NCBI GenBank assembly: GCA_964446945.1
Contig: CAYUQO010000009.1
Coordinates: forward strand, 110,898 to 174,897
Direction: 5' to 3'
Length of the DNA stretch: 64,000 bases
Origin: CAIYRG01 sp964446945
GTDB taxonomy: Bacteria; Pseudomonadota; Alphaproteobacteria; Micropepsales; Micropepsaceae
Shown: piece after piece, positions 42,542 through 52,127 of the stretch
How positions within the stretch are numbered: position 1 is the stretch's first letter
Layout of the letters: every line of letters starts with the position of its first letter
The notes under the pieces: model-generated
What the model saw: only the letters and a program-made list of their open reading frames with translations
Databases searched by the model: none
What the model was told of the DNA's origin: nothing
Made by a program: the position numbers and the translations under genes

Positions 42542-45178
42542 ATGGAATTCGAGAAATTTACCGAGCGGTCGCGCGGATTCATTGAAGCGGCCCAAGGCGT
42601 TGCCAAACGCTCAAACCATCAGCTTCTGACCCCCGAACACATCCTCAAGGTGTTGCTGGACGACGAGGAGGGGCTGGCAGCCAGTCTGATCCAGGCGGCG
42701 GGCGGCCGGGCGGCAGACGCAAAACAGCAGACCGAACTCGCGCTTTCCAAGCTGCCGAAAGTGCAGGGCGCGGGGACGCAGATTTATCTCGCTCCCGAAA
42801 CAGCCAGCGTGTTGGACCAGGCGCAGGAACTCGCCAAAAAGGCCGGTGACTCGTTTGTCCCCGCCGAACGCATATTGCAGGCACTGGCCATGACTCCCGC
42901 CGCGGCAACCGCGGGCATCCTGAAGAATGCCGGCGTGACCGCGCAGGCGCTCAACAAAGCCATCAACGATTTGCGTCAGGGCCGTACTGCGGACAGTGCG
43001 ACGGCGGAAAACAGTTATGACGCACTGAAGAAATATGCTCGCGACCTCACCGAACTTGCCCGCAACGGCAAACTCGATCCGGTCATCGGCCGCGACGACG
43101 AAATTCGCCGCACCATCCAGGTATTGGCGCGCCGAACCAAGAACAATCCGGTGCTGATCGGTGAACCCGGCGTCGGCAAAACCGCGATTGTCGAGGGACT
43201 GGCGCTGCGCATCGTCAATGGCGATGTGCCCGAATCGCTGCGCGACAAACGGCTCATGGCGCTCGACATGGGTTCACTGATCGCAGGCGCGAAATTCCGT
43301 GGCGAGTTCGAGGAACGCCTGAAAGCAGTGCTGTCGGAAGTCACCTCGGCCGCCGGCAAGGTCATCCTGTTCATCGACGAAATGCACACGCTGGTGGGTG
43401 CAGGCAAAGCCGAAGGCGCGATGGATGCATCCAATCTGTTGAAACCGGCTCTTGCCCGCGGTGAACTGCACTGTATTGGCGCAACCACGCTCGATGAATA
43501 TCGCAAGCATGTGGAGAAAGACGCCGCTCTGGCGCGGCGCTTCCAGCCGGTCTTCGTCTCTGAACCGACAGTGGCAGATACGATTTCGATCCTGCGCGGC
43601 TTGAAGGAAAAATATGAGGTGCACCATGGTGTGCGCATCACCGACAGCGCCATCGTCGCCGCCGCGACTCTATCCAACCGTTACATCACCGATCGGTTCC
43701 TCCCCGACAAAGCCATCGATCTGATGGATGAGGCGGCGAGCCGGCTGCGCATGCAGGTGGACTCCAAGCCAGAAGAGCTGGACGAGCTGGATCGCCGGAT
43801 CATCCAGTTAAAGATCGAGCGCGAAGCGCTGAAGAAAGAGCCCGATAAGGCATCACGCGACCGGCTGGAAAAACTGGAAGTCGAACTGGCGGAACTCGAG
43901 CAACGTTCGGCCGCACTGACGGCGCGCTGGAACGAAGAAAAGAAGTCGCTGCAGGATACGCAGAAACTCAAGGAAGAAATCGATCGCGCGCGGCAGGAAC
44001 TCGACATTGCGCAACGCCGCGGCAATCTCGGTCGTGCCGGCGAAATTGCGTATGGCGTGCTTCCCGATCTCGAACGCAAACTCCATGCTGCGGAAGAAAA
44101 GGGCGCGGAGCGGCTGGTGAATGAGGCCGTCACGGAAGAACACATCGCCGCGGTGGTCTCACGATGGACCGGCATTCCGGTCGACAAGATGCTGGAAGGC
44201 GAACGCGAGAAACTGCTGCATATGGAGCAGTCGCTGGAGAAGCGAGTCGTTGGGCAAGACGAAGCGGTTCGCGCAGTGTCCAACGCTGTGCGGCGCGCGC
44301 GCGCAGGGTTGCAGGATCCGAACCGGCCAATCGGCTCGTTCCTTTTCCTTGGCCCGACCGGCGTCGGCAAAACCGAGCTGACCAAGGCGCTTGCGGCATT
44401 CCTCTTTGACGACGACACGGCGATGGTTCGCATCGACATGTCCGAGTTCATGGAAAAGCATTCCGTGGCGCGGTTGATCGGTGCTCCGCCCGGTTATGTC
44501 GGTTACGAGGAGGGTGGCGCGTTGACCGAAGCGGTCCGGCGCAGGCCATACCAGGTGGTGCTTTTCGACGAGATCGAGAAAGCCCATCGCGATGTGTTCA
44601 ACGTGCTGCTGCAGGTGCTCGACGATGGCCGCCTGACCGACGGCCAGGGGCGGACGGTCGATTTCCGCAACACTGTGATCATCATGACCTCAAATCTGGG
44701 CGCCGAACATCTTGCCGCGCAGCCCGAAGGGGAAGATTCCACGGCGGCGCGCAGCCAGGTGATGAACGCCGTGCGGGCGCATTTCCGGCCGGAATTCCTC
44801 AACCGGCTGGACGAGATCATCCTGTTCCATCGCCTCACCCGTGCACAGATGGACAAGATCGTCGATATCCAGATCGAACGGCTGTCGGGATTGCTCGCCG
44901 ACCGCAAGATCAGCGTCCACCTTGATGCAAAGGCAAAATCCTGGCTGGCAGATACCGGTTATGACCCGGTTTATGGCGCACGGCCGCTGAAGCGCGTCAT
45001 CCAGCGCAGCCTGCAGGATCCGCTGGCCAGCATGATCCTTGAAGGCGAGGTTTCCGACGGCGATACCGTCAAAGTCTCCGCCGGAAAACGCGGGCTGATC
45101 ATCAACGGCGTGGAAGTGCAATCGTCAGGCGAATTGTTGGGCATGGGCCCGGAGCCTCCGAGCCACGCCGTACATTAG
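42542..45178 (+). CDS. clpB: ATP-dependent disaggregase ClpB
   Basis: An 878-residue Hsp100 chaperone that pulls polypeptides out of aggregates with DnaK. In order: the N domain (residues 1-145, KRSNHQLLTPEHILKVLLDDEEG), AAA-1 with Walker A GEPGVGKT at 207-214, the coiled-coil middle domain (about 405-525) that distinguishes ClpB from ClpA, and AAA-2 with GPTGVGKTELTKALA near 605 and EIEKAHRDVFNVLLQVLDDGRLTDGQGRTVDF. An AGGGAG ribosome binding site six bases before the ATG at 42542 fixes the start, 28 codons inside a longer open frame. Confidence 0.97.
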   Translation: MEFEKFTERSRGFIEAAQGVAKRSNHQLLTPEHILKVLLDDEEGLAASLIQAAGGRAADAKQQTELALSKLPKVQGAGTQIYLAPETASVLDQAQELAKKAGDSFVPAERILQALAMTPAAATAGILKNAGVTAQALNKAINDLRQGRTADSATAENSYDALKKYARDLTELARNGKLDPVIGRDDEIRRTIQVLARRTKNNPVLIGEPGVGKTAIVEGLALRIVNGDVPESLRDKRLMALDMGSLIAGAKFRGEFEERLKAVLSEVTSAAGKVILFIDEMHTLVGAGKAEGAMDASNLLKPALARGELHCIGATTLDEYRKHVEKDAALARRFQPVFVSEPTVADTISILRGLKEKYEVHHGVRITDSAIVAAATLSNRYITDRFLPDKAIDLMDEAASRLRMQVDSKPEELDELDRRIIQLKIEREALKKEPDKASRDRLEKLEVELAELEQRSAALTARWNEEKKSLQDTQKLKEEIDRARQELDIAQRRGNLGRAGEIAYGVLPDLERKLHAAEEKGAERLVNEAVTEEHIAAVVSRWTGIPVDKMLEGEREKLLHMEQSLEKRVVGQDEAVRAVSNAVRRARAGLQDPNRPIGSFLFLGPTGVGKTELTKALAAFLFDDDTAMVRIDMSEFMEKHSVARLIGAPPGYVGYEEGGALTEAVRRRPYQVVLFDEIEKAHRDVFNVLLQVLDDGRLTDGQGRTVDFRNTVIIMTSNLGAEHLAAQPEGEDSTAARSQVMNAVRAHFRPEFLNRLDEIILFHRLTRAQMDKIVDIQIERLSGLLADRKISVHLDAKAKSWLADTGYDPVYGARPLKRVIQRSLQDPLASMILEGEVSDGDTVKVSAGKRGLIINGVEVQSSGELLGMGPEPPSHAVH

Positions 45179-45184
45179 CGCCGA

Positions 45185-46732
45185 TTACTGGACTTCGGGC
45201 TGCGCCGTAGCGGCTTGAGCGAGTGTGTGCTCGACCGGCAACGAGGCTTCCAGGCTTTCAATCCGGTCGCGCTCGGCGGTGAACTCCCTGAGTTCTTTGC
45301 CTTCGAGCCTGCGTCCCGAGGCGATTTTGACGCCTGCCGGATTGACTGCATTGTTGTGGATGCGGATCTCGTAATGGAGATGCGGACCAGTCGCCAAACC
45401 GGTCATGCCGCTATAGGCGACGACTTCACCCTGCGACACACGCTCGCCGACATGGGTGCCTTCGGCAAAGCGCGACAAGTGCCCGTATGCTGTCGAATAG
45501 CCATTGCCGTGATCGATGACGACAAAATTGCCGTATTCGCCGGCCCATCCCCGGAAAATCACCTTGCCGGCGCCCGCTGCCATCACCGGCGTCCCCTGGG
45601 GCACTGCGAAATCGATGCCCTTGTGCATCCGGGTGTAACCGAGGATCGGGTGCAGACGTTGGCCAAATCCCGATGAAATGCGCGCACCGTCCACCGGCGT
45701 CTTCATCAGCATCGATTTGGCGCTTTCGCCCTTGGCATTGAAATATTCGACGTCGCCTTCGGCCGATTCAAAGCGATACAGCAGGTGTGTTTTGCCGCCC
45801 AGTGTGAGGCTGGCGGCGAGAATGTCGCCGGGTTTGGCCTGTTGGCCGTCATCGGTCACGTAATGATTGAAGAAGACCTCAAACGAGTCGCCCGGATGCA
45901 CATCGCGCTGGAAGTCCACTTCATAGGAAAACATGTGAATGATCTCGACGACGACCGTCGGAGCAATGCCGGCCTGTGTGGCGGCCTGGTAAAGGCTGGA
46001 ATCGATCGTCACGCGGGCATGCTCGTAACGCTGTTCCAGTTTACGCTTCACGTTCTCGGCGAAGTAGTTGTCCGGCGCCGTCAGATGGACGTTGATCAGA
46101 TGATCGATGTTGGGTGAGAACGACAGCGACAGGAGCCGCCGCCCAGCATTGTCGCCGTCATTTTGCGCCCCGGTCTCAGCGGGTTTTGCAGCGTCGGTCG
46201 CGGCGGGTCCGATCGTGACCTTGAACTGTTGTCCCGCACGAATTTTTTTGCTGCCGTAAACCGGTTTAATGGCGTCGGCCACCGCAGCGGCGTCCTCGCT
46301 GGATACACCGGCGTTTTCAAGCATCCCGGCGAGACTCTCGCCGCGTTCGGCAGTCAGCGTAAGGTTTTCGACGCGGGGTTTTTCGCTGGCATGCTGGAAC
46401 CGCAGCAGCCGATCCAACGGCCCGGTGATGCCCGGCCCAATCAGCCCGGCGGTGCGATACAGGTCATTCGATCCCGCTCCGGGAATGGCAGGAATAGCGT
46501 GGAGGCCAGCAAGGCGGAGCAACATGTCATAGGGCAGGGTGGCCGTCTCGCGGCGCGGCTCATAGGCGCGCGTGTCCGGAGTGGCAGCCAGCGAAAGGCA
46601 AGTCACCGTCACGGCTACGGAAGCGGTAATCGCAGTGGAGACAAGCGCCCAACGGCCATCAGGAGAGCTGAGGACCTTTTGAACATCGCCCCGAAACTGC
46701 CGCAATCTTGCGAGACAATTACCAATCTGCAA
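45185..46732 (-). CDS. M23 family peptidoglycan endopeptidase, membrane-anchored
   Basis: A 515-residue LytM-type metallopeptidase. A membrane segment near the N-terminus (ALVSTAITASVAVTVTCLSLAA) is followed by a LysM/OapA-like region (ESLAGMLENAGVSSEDAAAVADAI, VYGSKKIRAGQQFKV) and the M23 domain with zinc ligands in RMHKGIDFAVPQGTPVMAAGAG and the LHYEIR motif. It should cut peptidoglycan cross-links in the periplasm. No ATG precedes the membrane segment; TTG at 46732 with GGAA upstream is my choice, and the frame is open to 46894. Confidence 0.85.
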   Translation of the reverse strand: MQIGNCLARLRQFRGDVQKVLSSPDGRWALVSTAITASVAVTVTCLSLAATPDTRAYEPRRETATLPYDMLLRLAGLHAIPAIPGAGSNDLYRTAGLIGPGITGPLDRLLRFQHASEKPRVENLTLTAERGESLAGMLENAGVSSEDAAAVADAIKPVYGSKKIRAGQQFKVTIGPAATDAAKPAETGAQNDGDNAGRRLLSLSFSPNIDHLINVHLTAPDNYFAENVKRKLEQRYEHARVTIDSSLYQAATQAGIAPTVVVEIIHMFSYEVDFQRDVHPGDSFEVFFNHYVTDDGQQAKPGDILAASLTLGGKTHLLYRFESAEGDVEYFNAKGESAKSMLMKTPVDGARISSGFGQRLHPILGYTRMHKGIDFAVPQGTPVMAAGAGKVIFRGWAGEYGNFVVIDHGNGYSTAYGHLSRFAEGTHVGERVSQGEVVAYSGMTGLATGPHLHYEIRIHNNAVNPAGVKIASGRRLEGKELREFTAERDRIESLEASLPVEHTLAQAATAQPEVQ

Positions 46733-47047
46733 TAGCGCGTTCCGTCGCAAAGCTACCCACCTTCCCGCAGCAAGGTTGCCCAAGCCGCAAATTGATGTGC
46801 CGTGATCCCGCGGAATTCGCCGCCAGACCGCTACATCATGCGCCTGCAAGTGGTGCGGGTCGCATGAACTTGGGCCGCTTGTTGTTCCCCCCAAAAAGCT
46901 CTCGAACGAGGGTCAGACAAATCGGACCAGCCTCGGCTTCTTGCCTCACACATTCGCGATGGGCAAGCAAAAAATCATGAATTGTTGCAAAGAAACATCA
47001 ACCAATTTGCCGGTTGCGCGTTAGACGCAACTTTATGCGCAATTTTA
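46733..47047. other. 315-bp gap between the PepSY and M23 genes
   Basis: No convincing gene. It holds the presumed M23 promoter and, near the PepSY end, a small inverted repeat GTTGCG (47013-47018) / CGCAAC (47026-47031) that could help end the PepSY transcript. The upstream extension of the M23 frame to 46894 is not conserved in character. Confidence 0.4.
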
Positions 47048-48220
47048 TTATTCGGCCGGTTGAGTGACCAGCGCAGCGGGTGTTGGGGTTCGCTGCGCCC
47101 GCTTCAGCCACCACATGCTGAAACCGGTGATTCCGAACAGGAGGGGCAGCAGTCCGGAGAGCAACACCAGTGCCCGCCAGATGTCGCCCAGTCCCTGTCC
47201 GTAATGCAGTACACGTAACCAGACGAGCATCTGTTTTCCCGGCGAGTAATTGCGGGGATCGACGACGTCGAGAACTTCCGGTCCGGGACCGATGAAAGTG
47301 GAGATTTGTGGGGCCGTGTCGCCGACAATCCGCGGGACCATGGTGACCATGTACACGCCGTCGGGCTGGGGCGGTAACTGCACCTGAAGAACTCGCGCGT
47401 GGGGGACCGTTGCGGCGGCAACCCGCGCCGCGTCGTCTGGAGTGAGCGCATTGCGGTTGACGATCGTCGCGGCCGTCGCGGGATCAACCGTCGCCGAGGT
47501 CAGAGTGTAATCCAGCCGCAGGAGCCGTCCGACGGTCGTTTGGAAAGTCACCGGGAAAGCAAGATCCACTCCGCTGATGCAGACGACGAGGAACACCAGC
47601 AGGGACCAGAATCCGGTTACCGCATGGAGATCGCGATTCAGACGGAATCCCCGCAGGCCGCGTTTGAGCGTGAATGCCGAACGCCATTGACCTTTCCGTG
47701 GCCACCACAGAGCAAGTCCTGAGAGGCCGAACAGGACCATGGCGATTCCGAGAAAGCCGACAATCTGCACGCCATAATATTGCGGCACCATGAGTGCGAT
47801 GTGCAGGCTACGGAGATTCTGGTTGACCTGACTCTGACGCCGGCGCTCCTGGCTGCCCAGATATTTCAGCGATACAGGATCAAAATAAAGCGTGAGGCCC
47901 TGCAGATTGCGCCCGCCTCGCGGCCGTCGGCCAGGTGGCAAACCGAGTTGAACTGCCGCTGCCATGCCGACGTGCGTCGGCATGTTCACAACCGTCACCG
48001 GCCAGCCGGTTGGTGCCAATTTCTCAGCGGCCGCGACAACATCGGTAATGGGCTGGACGGGACCGCGCGCGGGCGCCGAAGGCGCGGACAATTCGGCATA
48101 CCAGTCCTGCGCAACGATCAGGCTGCCGGTCAGGCCGATGACGATGATCGGAATGCCGAGAGTGAGCCCTGCCCAGAGATGGACGAGCTGCAACCACTTA
48201 CGGAATTGCCACCACGCCAT
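47048..48220 (-). CDS. PepSY-associated membrane protein
   Basis: A 390-residue inner-membrane protein of the PepSY-TM family: about four membrane segments (residues 12-36, around 150-172, 200-225 and 350-375) with periplasmic PepSY-like regions between. WLQLVHLWAGLTLGIPIIVIGLTGSLIV and DLHAVTGFWSLLVFLVVCISG carry the histidines often seen in this family, some members of which reduce or handle iron in siderophore uptake. Function here is unknown. It is the last gene of an msrA-ggt-PepSY series on the minus strand. Confidence 0.85.
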   Translation of the reverse strand: MAWWQFRKWLQLVHLWAGLTLGIPIIVIGLTGSLIVAQDWYAELSAPSAPARGPVQPITDVVAAAEKLAPTGWPVTVVNMPTHVGMAAAVQLGLPPGRRPRGGRNLQGLTLYFDPVSLKYLGSQERRRQSQVNQNLRSLHIALMVPQYYGVQIVGFLGIAMVLFGLSGLALWWPRKGQWRSAFTLKRGLRGFRLNRDLHAVTGFWSLLVFLVVCISGVDLAFPVTFQTTVGRLLRLDYTLTSATVDPATAATIVNRNALTPDDAARVAAATVPHARVLQVQLPPQPDGVYMVTMVPRIVGDTAPQISTFIGPGPEVLDVVDPRNYSPGKQMLVWLRVLHYGQGLGDIWRALVLLSGLLPLLFGITGFSMWWLKRAQRTPTPAALVTQPAE

Positions 48221-48247
48221 ATCCCAGCCCCGGCAAGCAGCACGTCG

Positions 48248-49981
48248 TCAGTAACCGATGGCGATACCATCCTTGCGCATTTCAGTGGCGCCCCAGTAGA
48301 CGCCGTTTTTCCTGTCCCGCAATATCGCCTGATAACCGCCGAATCCGCCAGTCCCCGGCGCAAGGTGGAAGCCACGTTTTGTGAGTTCCGCGCGCACCGA
48401 AGGTGTAATTCCCGATTCGATCTGCACCAGACCAACGCCACGCGCCTGCTGACCGGTCACCTCGGTGCCGCCCAGATGGCGAAAACGCATGAAGTCGCCG
48501 GCCTCCTGCACGTTCATCCCGAAATCGATCATGTTGACCAGAACCTGGACATGACCCTGCGGCTGCATGTCTCCACCCATCAGGCCAAATGACAACCATG
48601 GCTCACCGTCTTTCAGGACGAAGCCGGGAATGATCGTATTGAAGGGCCGTTTGCCCGGGGCATAAACATTGGGCGACTGCGGATCGAGCGAGAACAGCGC
48701 ACCGCGATCGTGAAACATGAAGCCGAGCCCGTCAGCAACCAGACCTGACCCCAGATCCGCATAGTTCGACTGGATCAGCGACACCATCATGCCGTCCTTG
48801 TCGGCGACAGTCAGGTAAGTCGTGTCACCTCTGACGAGCTTTGCTTCGCCGGGTCCAATATTCGGGTTTGCGTGGTCGAGATGGATCTGGGCCCTGCGGG
48901 CTTTGGCGTAATCCGCCGAGATCAACGCCTTGACCGGAATTTTCACGAAGTCCGGATCGCCGAAATATTTGGCGAGATCCTCGTAGGCCAGCCGCTTTGC
49001 TTCGATCATGGCATGCAGCGCATCGGCTGAGCCCGGCCCCATTTTCCTGAGGTCGAAGCCTTCGAGAATTTTCAGCATTTCCAGAACCGCCACGCCCTGA
49101 CCATTGGGCGGCAGCTCGTACACGTCATAGCCGCGGTAATTGACCGATACGGGATCCACCCATTCGCCATGATGGCTGGCAAAGTCTTCGTACCGGAGGT
49201 CACCGCCGATTCGCTGGAAATAGGCATCCATGGTCCGCGCCAGCGCGCCCTTGTAGAACGCGTCGCGCCCGCCCTGCGCCAGCGCCTGATAGGTGCGGGC
49301 GAGGTCGGGATTCCTGAAGACCTGCCCCTGTGCCGGCGGCTCTCCATTGATCAGGTAAGTATGCTCGGCATTCCGGAACTCTTCGACTTCGGAGGATGCG
49401 GCGAGGCTCGCCATATTGGCCGCCCAGAGGGCCGAGATGTATTGGCTCACGGGAAAACCGTCGCGCGCATAGGCGATCGCCGGCGCGAGCAAATCCGGCA
49501 TTGGTAATTTCCCGAATTTGTCGTGCAGCGCATACCAACCGTCCACCGCGCCGGGCACGGTGACGGCAAGCGACCCGAAAGCGGGGACGGCAGGACTGCC
49601 CTCGAGCTTTCGCATCATGTCGGCGAGCGAGCGCCCTTTGGGCGACCGGCCTGATCCGTTATAGCCGTAGAGGTGCTTCGTCTTCGGATCCCAGACAATC
49701 GCGAACAGATCGCCGCCGACACCGCATGAAACCGGTTCCATCAGGCCAAGGGCCGCATTGGCAGCGATCGCGGCATCGACCGCGGTCCCGCCCTTCTTCA
49801 GCACATCAAGGGCGATTTGCGATGCGAGCGGCTGCATCGTGGCCGCCATTCCGTGCTGGGCAATCACCGGTGCCCGAGTCGCAAACGGGGCCCCAACATA
49901 GCGGTCGCCATTGCCAGCAGCGGAACTGGTATTAGCGTACAACACGGCCATCAGCATGATCCCTATAAATTTCCATTTCAC
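48248..49981 (-). CDS. ggt: Gamma-glutamyltransferase, exported
   Basis: A 577-residue Ntn-type enzyme that cleaves the gamma-glutamyl bond of glutathione in the periplasm and self-cleaves into two subunits. After the signal peptide (ending NTSSAAG) come the large-subunit motifs HGMAATMQPLASQIALDVLKKGGTAVDAAIAANAALGLMEPVSCGVGGDLFAIV; the catalytic Thr of the small subunit is in RGDTTYLTVADKDGMMVSLIQSNY. The start is GTG at 49981, seven bases after GAGGGAG. The same frame runs on to 50575, but that part overlaps msrA in another frame. Confidence 0.92.
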   Translation of the reverse strand: MKWKFIGIMLMAVLYANTSSAAGNGDRYVGAPFATRAPVIAQHGMAATMQPLASQIALDVLKKGGTAVDAAIAANAALGLMEPVSCGVGGDLFAIVWDPKTKHLYGYNGSGRSPKGRSLADMMRKLEGSPAVPAFGSLAVTVPGAVDGWYALHDKFGKLPMPDLLAPAIAYARDGFPVSQYISALWAANMASLAASSEVEEFRNAEHTYLINGEPPAQGQVFRNPDLARTYQALAQGGRDAFYKGALARTMDAYFQRIGGDLRYEDFASHHGEWVDPVSVNYRGYDVYELPPNGQGVAVLEMLKILEGFDLRKMGPGSADALHAMIEAKRLAYEDLAKYFGDPDFVKIPVKALISADYAKARRAQIHLDHANPNIGPGEAKLVRGDTTYLTVADKDGMMVSLIQSNYADLGSGLVADGLGFMFHDRGALFSLDPQSPNVYAPGKRPFNTIIPGFVLKDGEPWLSFGLMGGDMQPQGHVQVLVNMIDFGMNVQEAGDFMRFRHLGGTEVTGQQARGVGLVQIESGITPSVRAELTKRGFHLAPGTGGFGGYQAILRDRKNGVYWGATEMRKDGIAIGY

Positions 49982-50037
49982 AGCAGATCTCCCTCTGTGA
50001 AATCTGAACCTTTTTGCGGTGACAGGTAACGTGCCGA

Positions 50038-50520
50038 TCAATCCGGCATCTGCACGTGGCAGGACGGTAAACCGTTCTTCTCGAAATAGCGCTGATGATA
50101 TTCCTCGGCGCGATAGAAATTCCGGAATGGCTCGACCGCAGTGACGATGGGCCGCTTGAATCGCTTCGCCGCCGTGAGGTCTTCGATTTTTTTGTGGGCC
50201 TGCTTTTCCTGCTGCGGCGTCATGGCGAAGATCACCGACCGGTATTGTGATCCGAAATCGGGACCCTGCCGGTTGAGCGTCGTCGGATCGTGATTGGTGA
50301 AGTATATATCCAGCAGCTTGTCGTAGCTGACGATGGCCGGATCGAATGTGACTTCGACGGCTTCGGCGTGGCCGGTGGCTCCTCCGCATACCTGTTTGTA
50401 GCTTGGGTTCGGCACGGTGCCGCCGGCATAGCCGCTGATCGCGTCCGCCACGCCCGGCACTTCGCGAAAGAAAGCTTCCACGCCCCAAAAACATCCCGCC
50501 CCAAAGACTGCTTTTTCCAT
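50038..50520 (-). CDS. msrA: Peptide-methionine (S)-S-oxide reductase
   Basis: A 160-residue MsrA that repairs methionine-S-sulfoxide in proteins. The catalytic motif GCFWG lies at residues 9-13 of MEKAVFGAGCFWGVEAFF, and GYAGG, GHAEAVEVTFDP and YHQRYFEKNG are the usual conserved segments. I use the ATG at 50520, preceded by GGAA; a TTG three codons upstream is less likely. No MsrB domain is attached. It precedes ggt by 56 bases on the same strand. Confidence 0.95.
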   Translation of the reverse strand: MEKAVFGAGCFWGVEAFFREVPGVADAISGYAGGTVPNPSYKQVCGGATGHAEAVEVTFDPAIVSYDKLLDIYFTNHDPTTLNRQGPDFGSQYRSVIFAMTPQQEKQAHKKIEDLTAAKRFKRPIVTAVEPFRNFYRAEEYHQRYFEKNGLPSCHVQMPD

Positions 50521-50622
50521 GTGTTCCAATGACCAGATTTCGACCGATTATAGGGCGCGTGCTTCGACGCGTCACGCGTCGCGGACTTGATTCATCTGCG
50601 GCAATCCCCCAAAGCCTCGCAA

Positions 50623-51705
50623 ATGAGAGTGCTTATTGCCGGCGGCGGCATAGCGGGCCTTGCCATTGCGTGGCGGCTTTGCTGTCAGGGCGTCACGGTC
50701 GAAATCATCGAACGCGGAATCTGCGGCCGCGGCGCATCATGGGCCGCTGCGGGAATGCTGGCGCCCGGAGGCGAACTGGCCGGAGAGGCTGACGATCTGG
50801 CACGGCTAGCGCATGAATCGCGGGCGCTCTGGCCCGAATTTGCCGCCGAAATCGAGCGCGCAGCCGGCTGTTCTGTCGGATTTCGTGAATCAGGTTCGCT
50901 GCTGATCGCGGAAAGTGAACAGCAGGCGGCGGCGCTGCGCGCTCGCGCGAAGGCTTCCGGAGAATGGTTGTCCCGTGATGATGTACGGCGCCGTGAACCG
51001 CTGTTGTCCCCCGATCTGACCGGAGCGCTTTATTTCGCGGATGACGCGCAGGTGGATAACCGCGCGATCTGCGACGCGCTCTACACCGCCTTGCGCCACA
51101 AAGGCGTGATCATCCATGAGAATTGCGAAGTCCGTTCCATCCAGATCGCAGATGGCGAAGCCAAAGCGCTACTGACCGAACGCGGTGCAATGGACGCAGA
51201 CTGTTTTGTGCTCGCCTGCGGCGCGTGGATGAATCTGATTTCCGCGCCGGATTTCGATCTGCCTCCGGTCAGGCCGGTGAAGGGACAGATGATGGCCTAT
51301 GTTCCTCCGGACGGCATTGGCTTACCCACTACGTTGCTGTGGGCCGACGACGTCTATCTCGTTCCGCGATCCGGCCGGCTGCTCGCCGGCGCAACAGTGG
51401 AGGATGCGGGTTTCGACGCGTCGGTGGAAGTGCAGGCCTGCGCGAAATTGCGGCGCGCCGCCGCGCGCGTCATTCCTTCCTTGCGGGATTGGCGGCTCGC
51501 CGAAATCTGGGCGGGATTGCGCCCGCACACGCCCGATGACGCGCCGGTGCTGGGTGCAACTTCACTCGCGCGCCTTTACGTCGCGGGCGGACAGTTTCGC
51601 AACGGCATTCTGTTTGCCCCGGCGGCTGCCGACAAAATGGCAGACATCCTTCAGGGCCGAACGTCAGAACTCGCCGCGGCCTTCAACCCGTCGCGCTTCA
51701 CATGA
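50623..51705 (+). CDS. FAD-dependent amine oxidase, ThiO/DadA-like
   Basis: A 360-residue flavoprotein of the D-amino-acid oxidase family. The FAD dinucleotide fold is MRVLIAGGGIAGLAIAWRLCCQG, followed by GASWAAAGMLAPGGE, typical of glycine oxidase ThiO, which supplies the imine for thiazole synthesis. RPVKGQMMAY and IWAGLRPHTPDDAPVLG are also ThiO-like. No thi genes are nearby, so a D-amino-acid oxidase or general amine oxidase role is equally open. It overlaps the HIT gene by four bases (ATGA), an odd partner. Confidence 0.82.
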   Translation: MRVLIAGGGIAGLAIAWRLCCQGVTVEIIERGICGRGASWAAAGMLAPGGELAGEADDLARLAHESRALWPEFAAEIERAAGCSVGFRESGSLLIAESEQQAAALRARAKASGEWLSRDDVRRREPLLSPDLTGALYFADDAQVDNRAICDALYTALRHKGVIIHENCEVRSIQIADGEAKALLTERGAMDADCFVLACGAWMNLISAPDFDLPPVRPVKGQMMAYVPPDGIGLPTTLLWADDVYLVPRSGRLLAGATVEDAGFDASVEVQACAKLRRAAARVIPSLRDWRLAEIWAGLRPHTPDDAPVLGATSLARLYVAGGQFRNGILFAPAAADKMADILQGRTSELAAAFNPSRFT

Positions 51706-52127
51706 AACACTTCGTGCTTCATCCCCAACTGGCCGCCGATACGGGGGTGGTTTGCGATTGGCCGCTGAGCCGCGTGCTGCTGATGAATGACACGCGTTAT
51801 CCCTGGCTGATCCTGGTTCCGCGGCGCGACGGCATTTCCGAATTTGTCGAGCTTGGAGCCGCCGACCGGAATTTGCTGACCGGCGAAATCGCTCGCGCCA
51901 GCACGATTCTTCGTCGTTGGGCGACCGCGCGCACCGGCTGCGACAAGCTGAATGTCGGCATGATCGGCAACATCGTGCGCCAACTGCATGTGCATGTCGT
52001 CGCGCGCCGGACGACGGACGCTGCCTGGCCGTTTCCGGTTTGGGGCCGGGGTGAGGCCGTGCAGTATTCGGCGAGTGAACTCGAACATGCCGTCGCCGAA
52101 TTAACGTCGATCTGCGCAGGTCAGTAG
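51702..52127 (+). CDS. HIT domain protein
   Basis: A 141-residue histidine-triad family protein, with the triad as QLHVHVVAR (H-x-H-x-V) near residue 95. Such proteins hydrolyse or transfer nucleotidyl groups from dinucleotides or aminoacyl-AMP. The remainder (LSRVLLMNDTRYPWLILVPRRDGISEF) resembles the diadenosine tetraphosphate hydrolase-like branch common in Alphaproteobacteria. Its 3' end overlaps nadK by seven bases, tail to tail. Confidence 0.88.
   Translation: MKHFVLHPQLAADTGVVCDWPLSRVLLMNDTRYPWLILVPRRDGISEFVELGAADRNLLTGEIARASTILRRWATARTGCDKLNVGMIGNIVRQLHVHVVARRTTDAAWPFPVWGRGEAVQYSASELEHAVAELTSICAGQ

Noticed and set aside
49982..50575. Upstream 198-codon extension of the ggt frame
   Set aside because: It overlaps msrA in another frame, has an Arg/Ser-rich shadow composition, and a strong ribosome binding site precedes the GTG at 49981.
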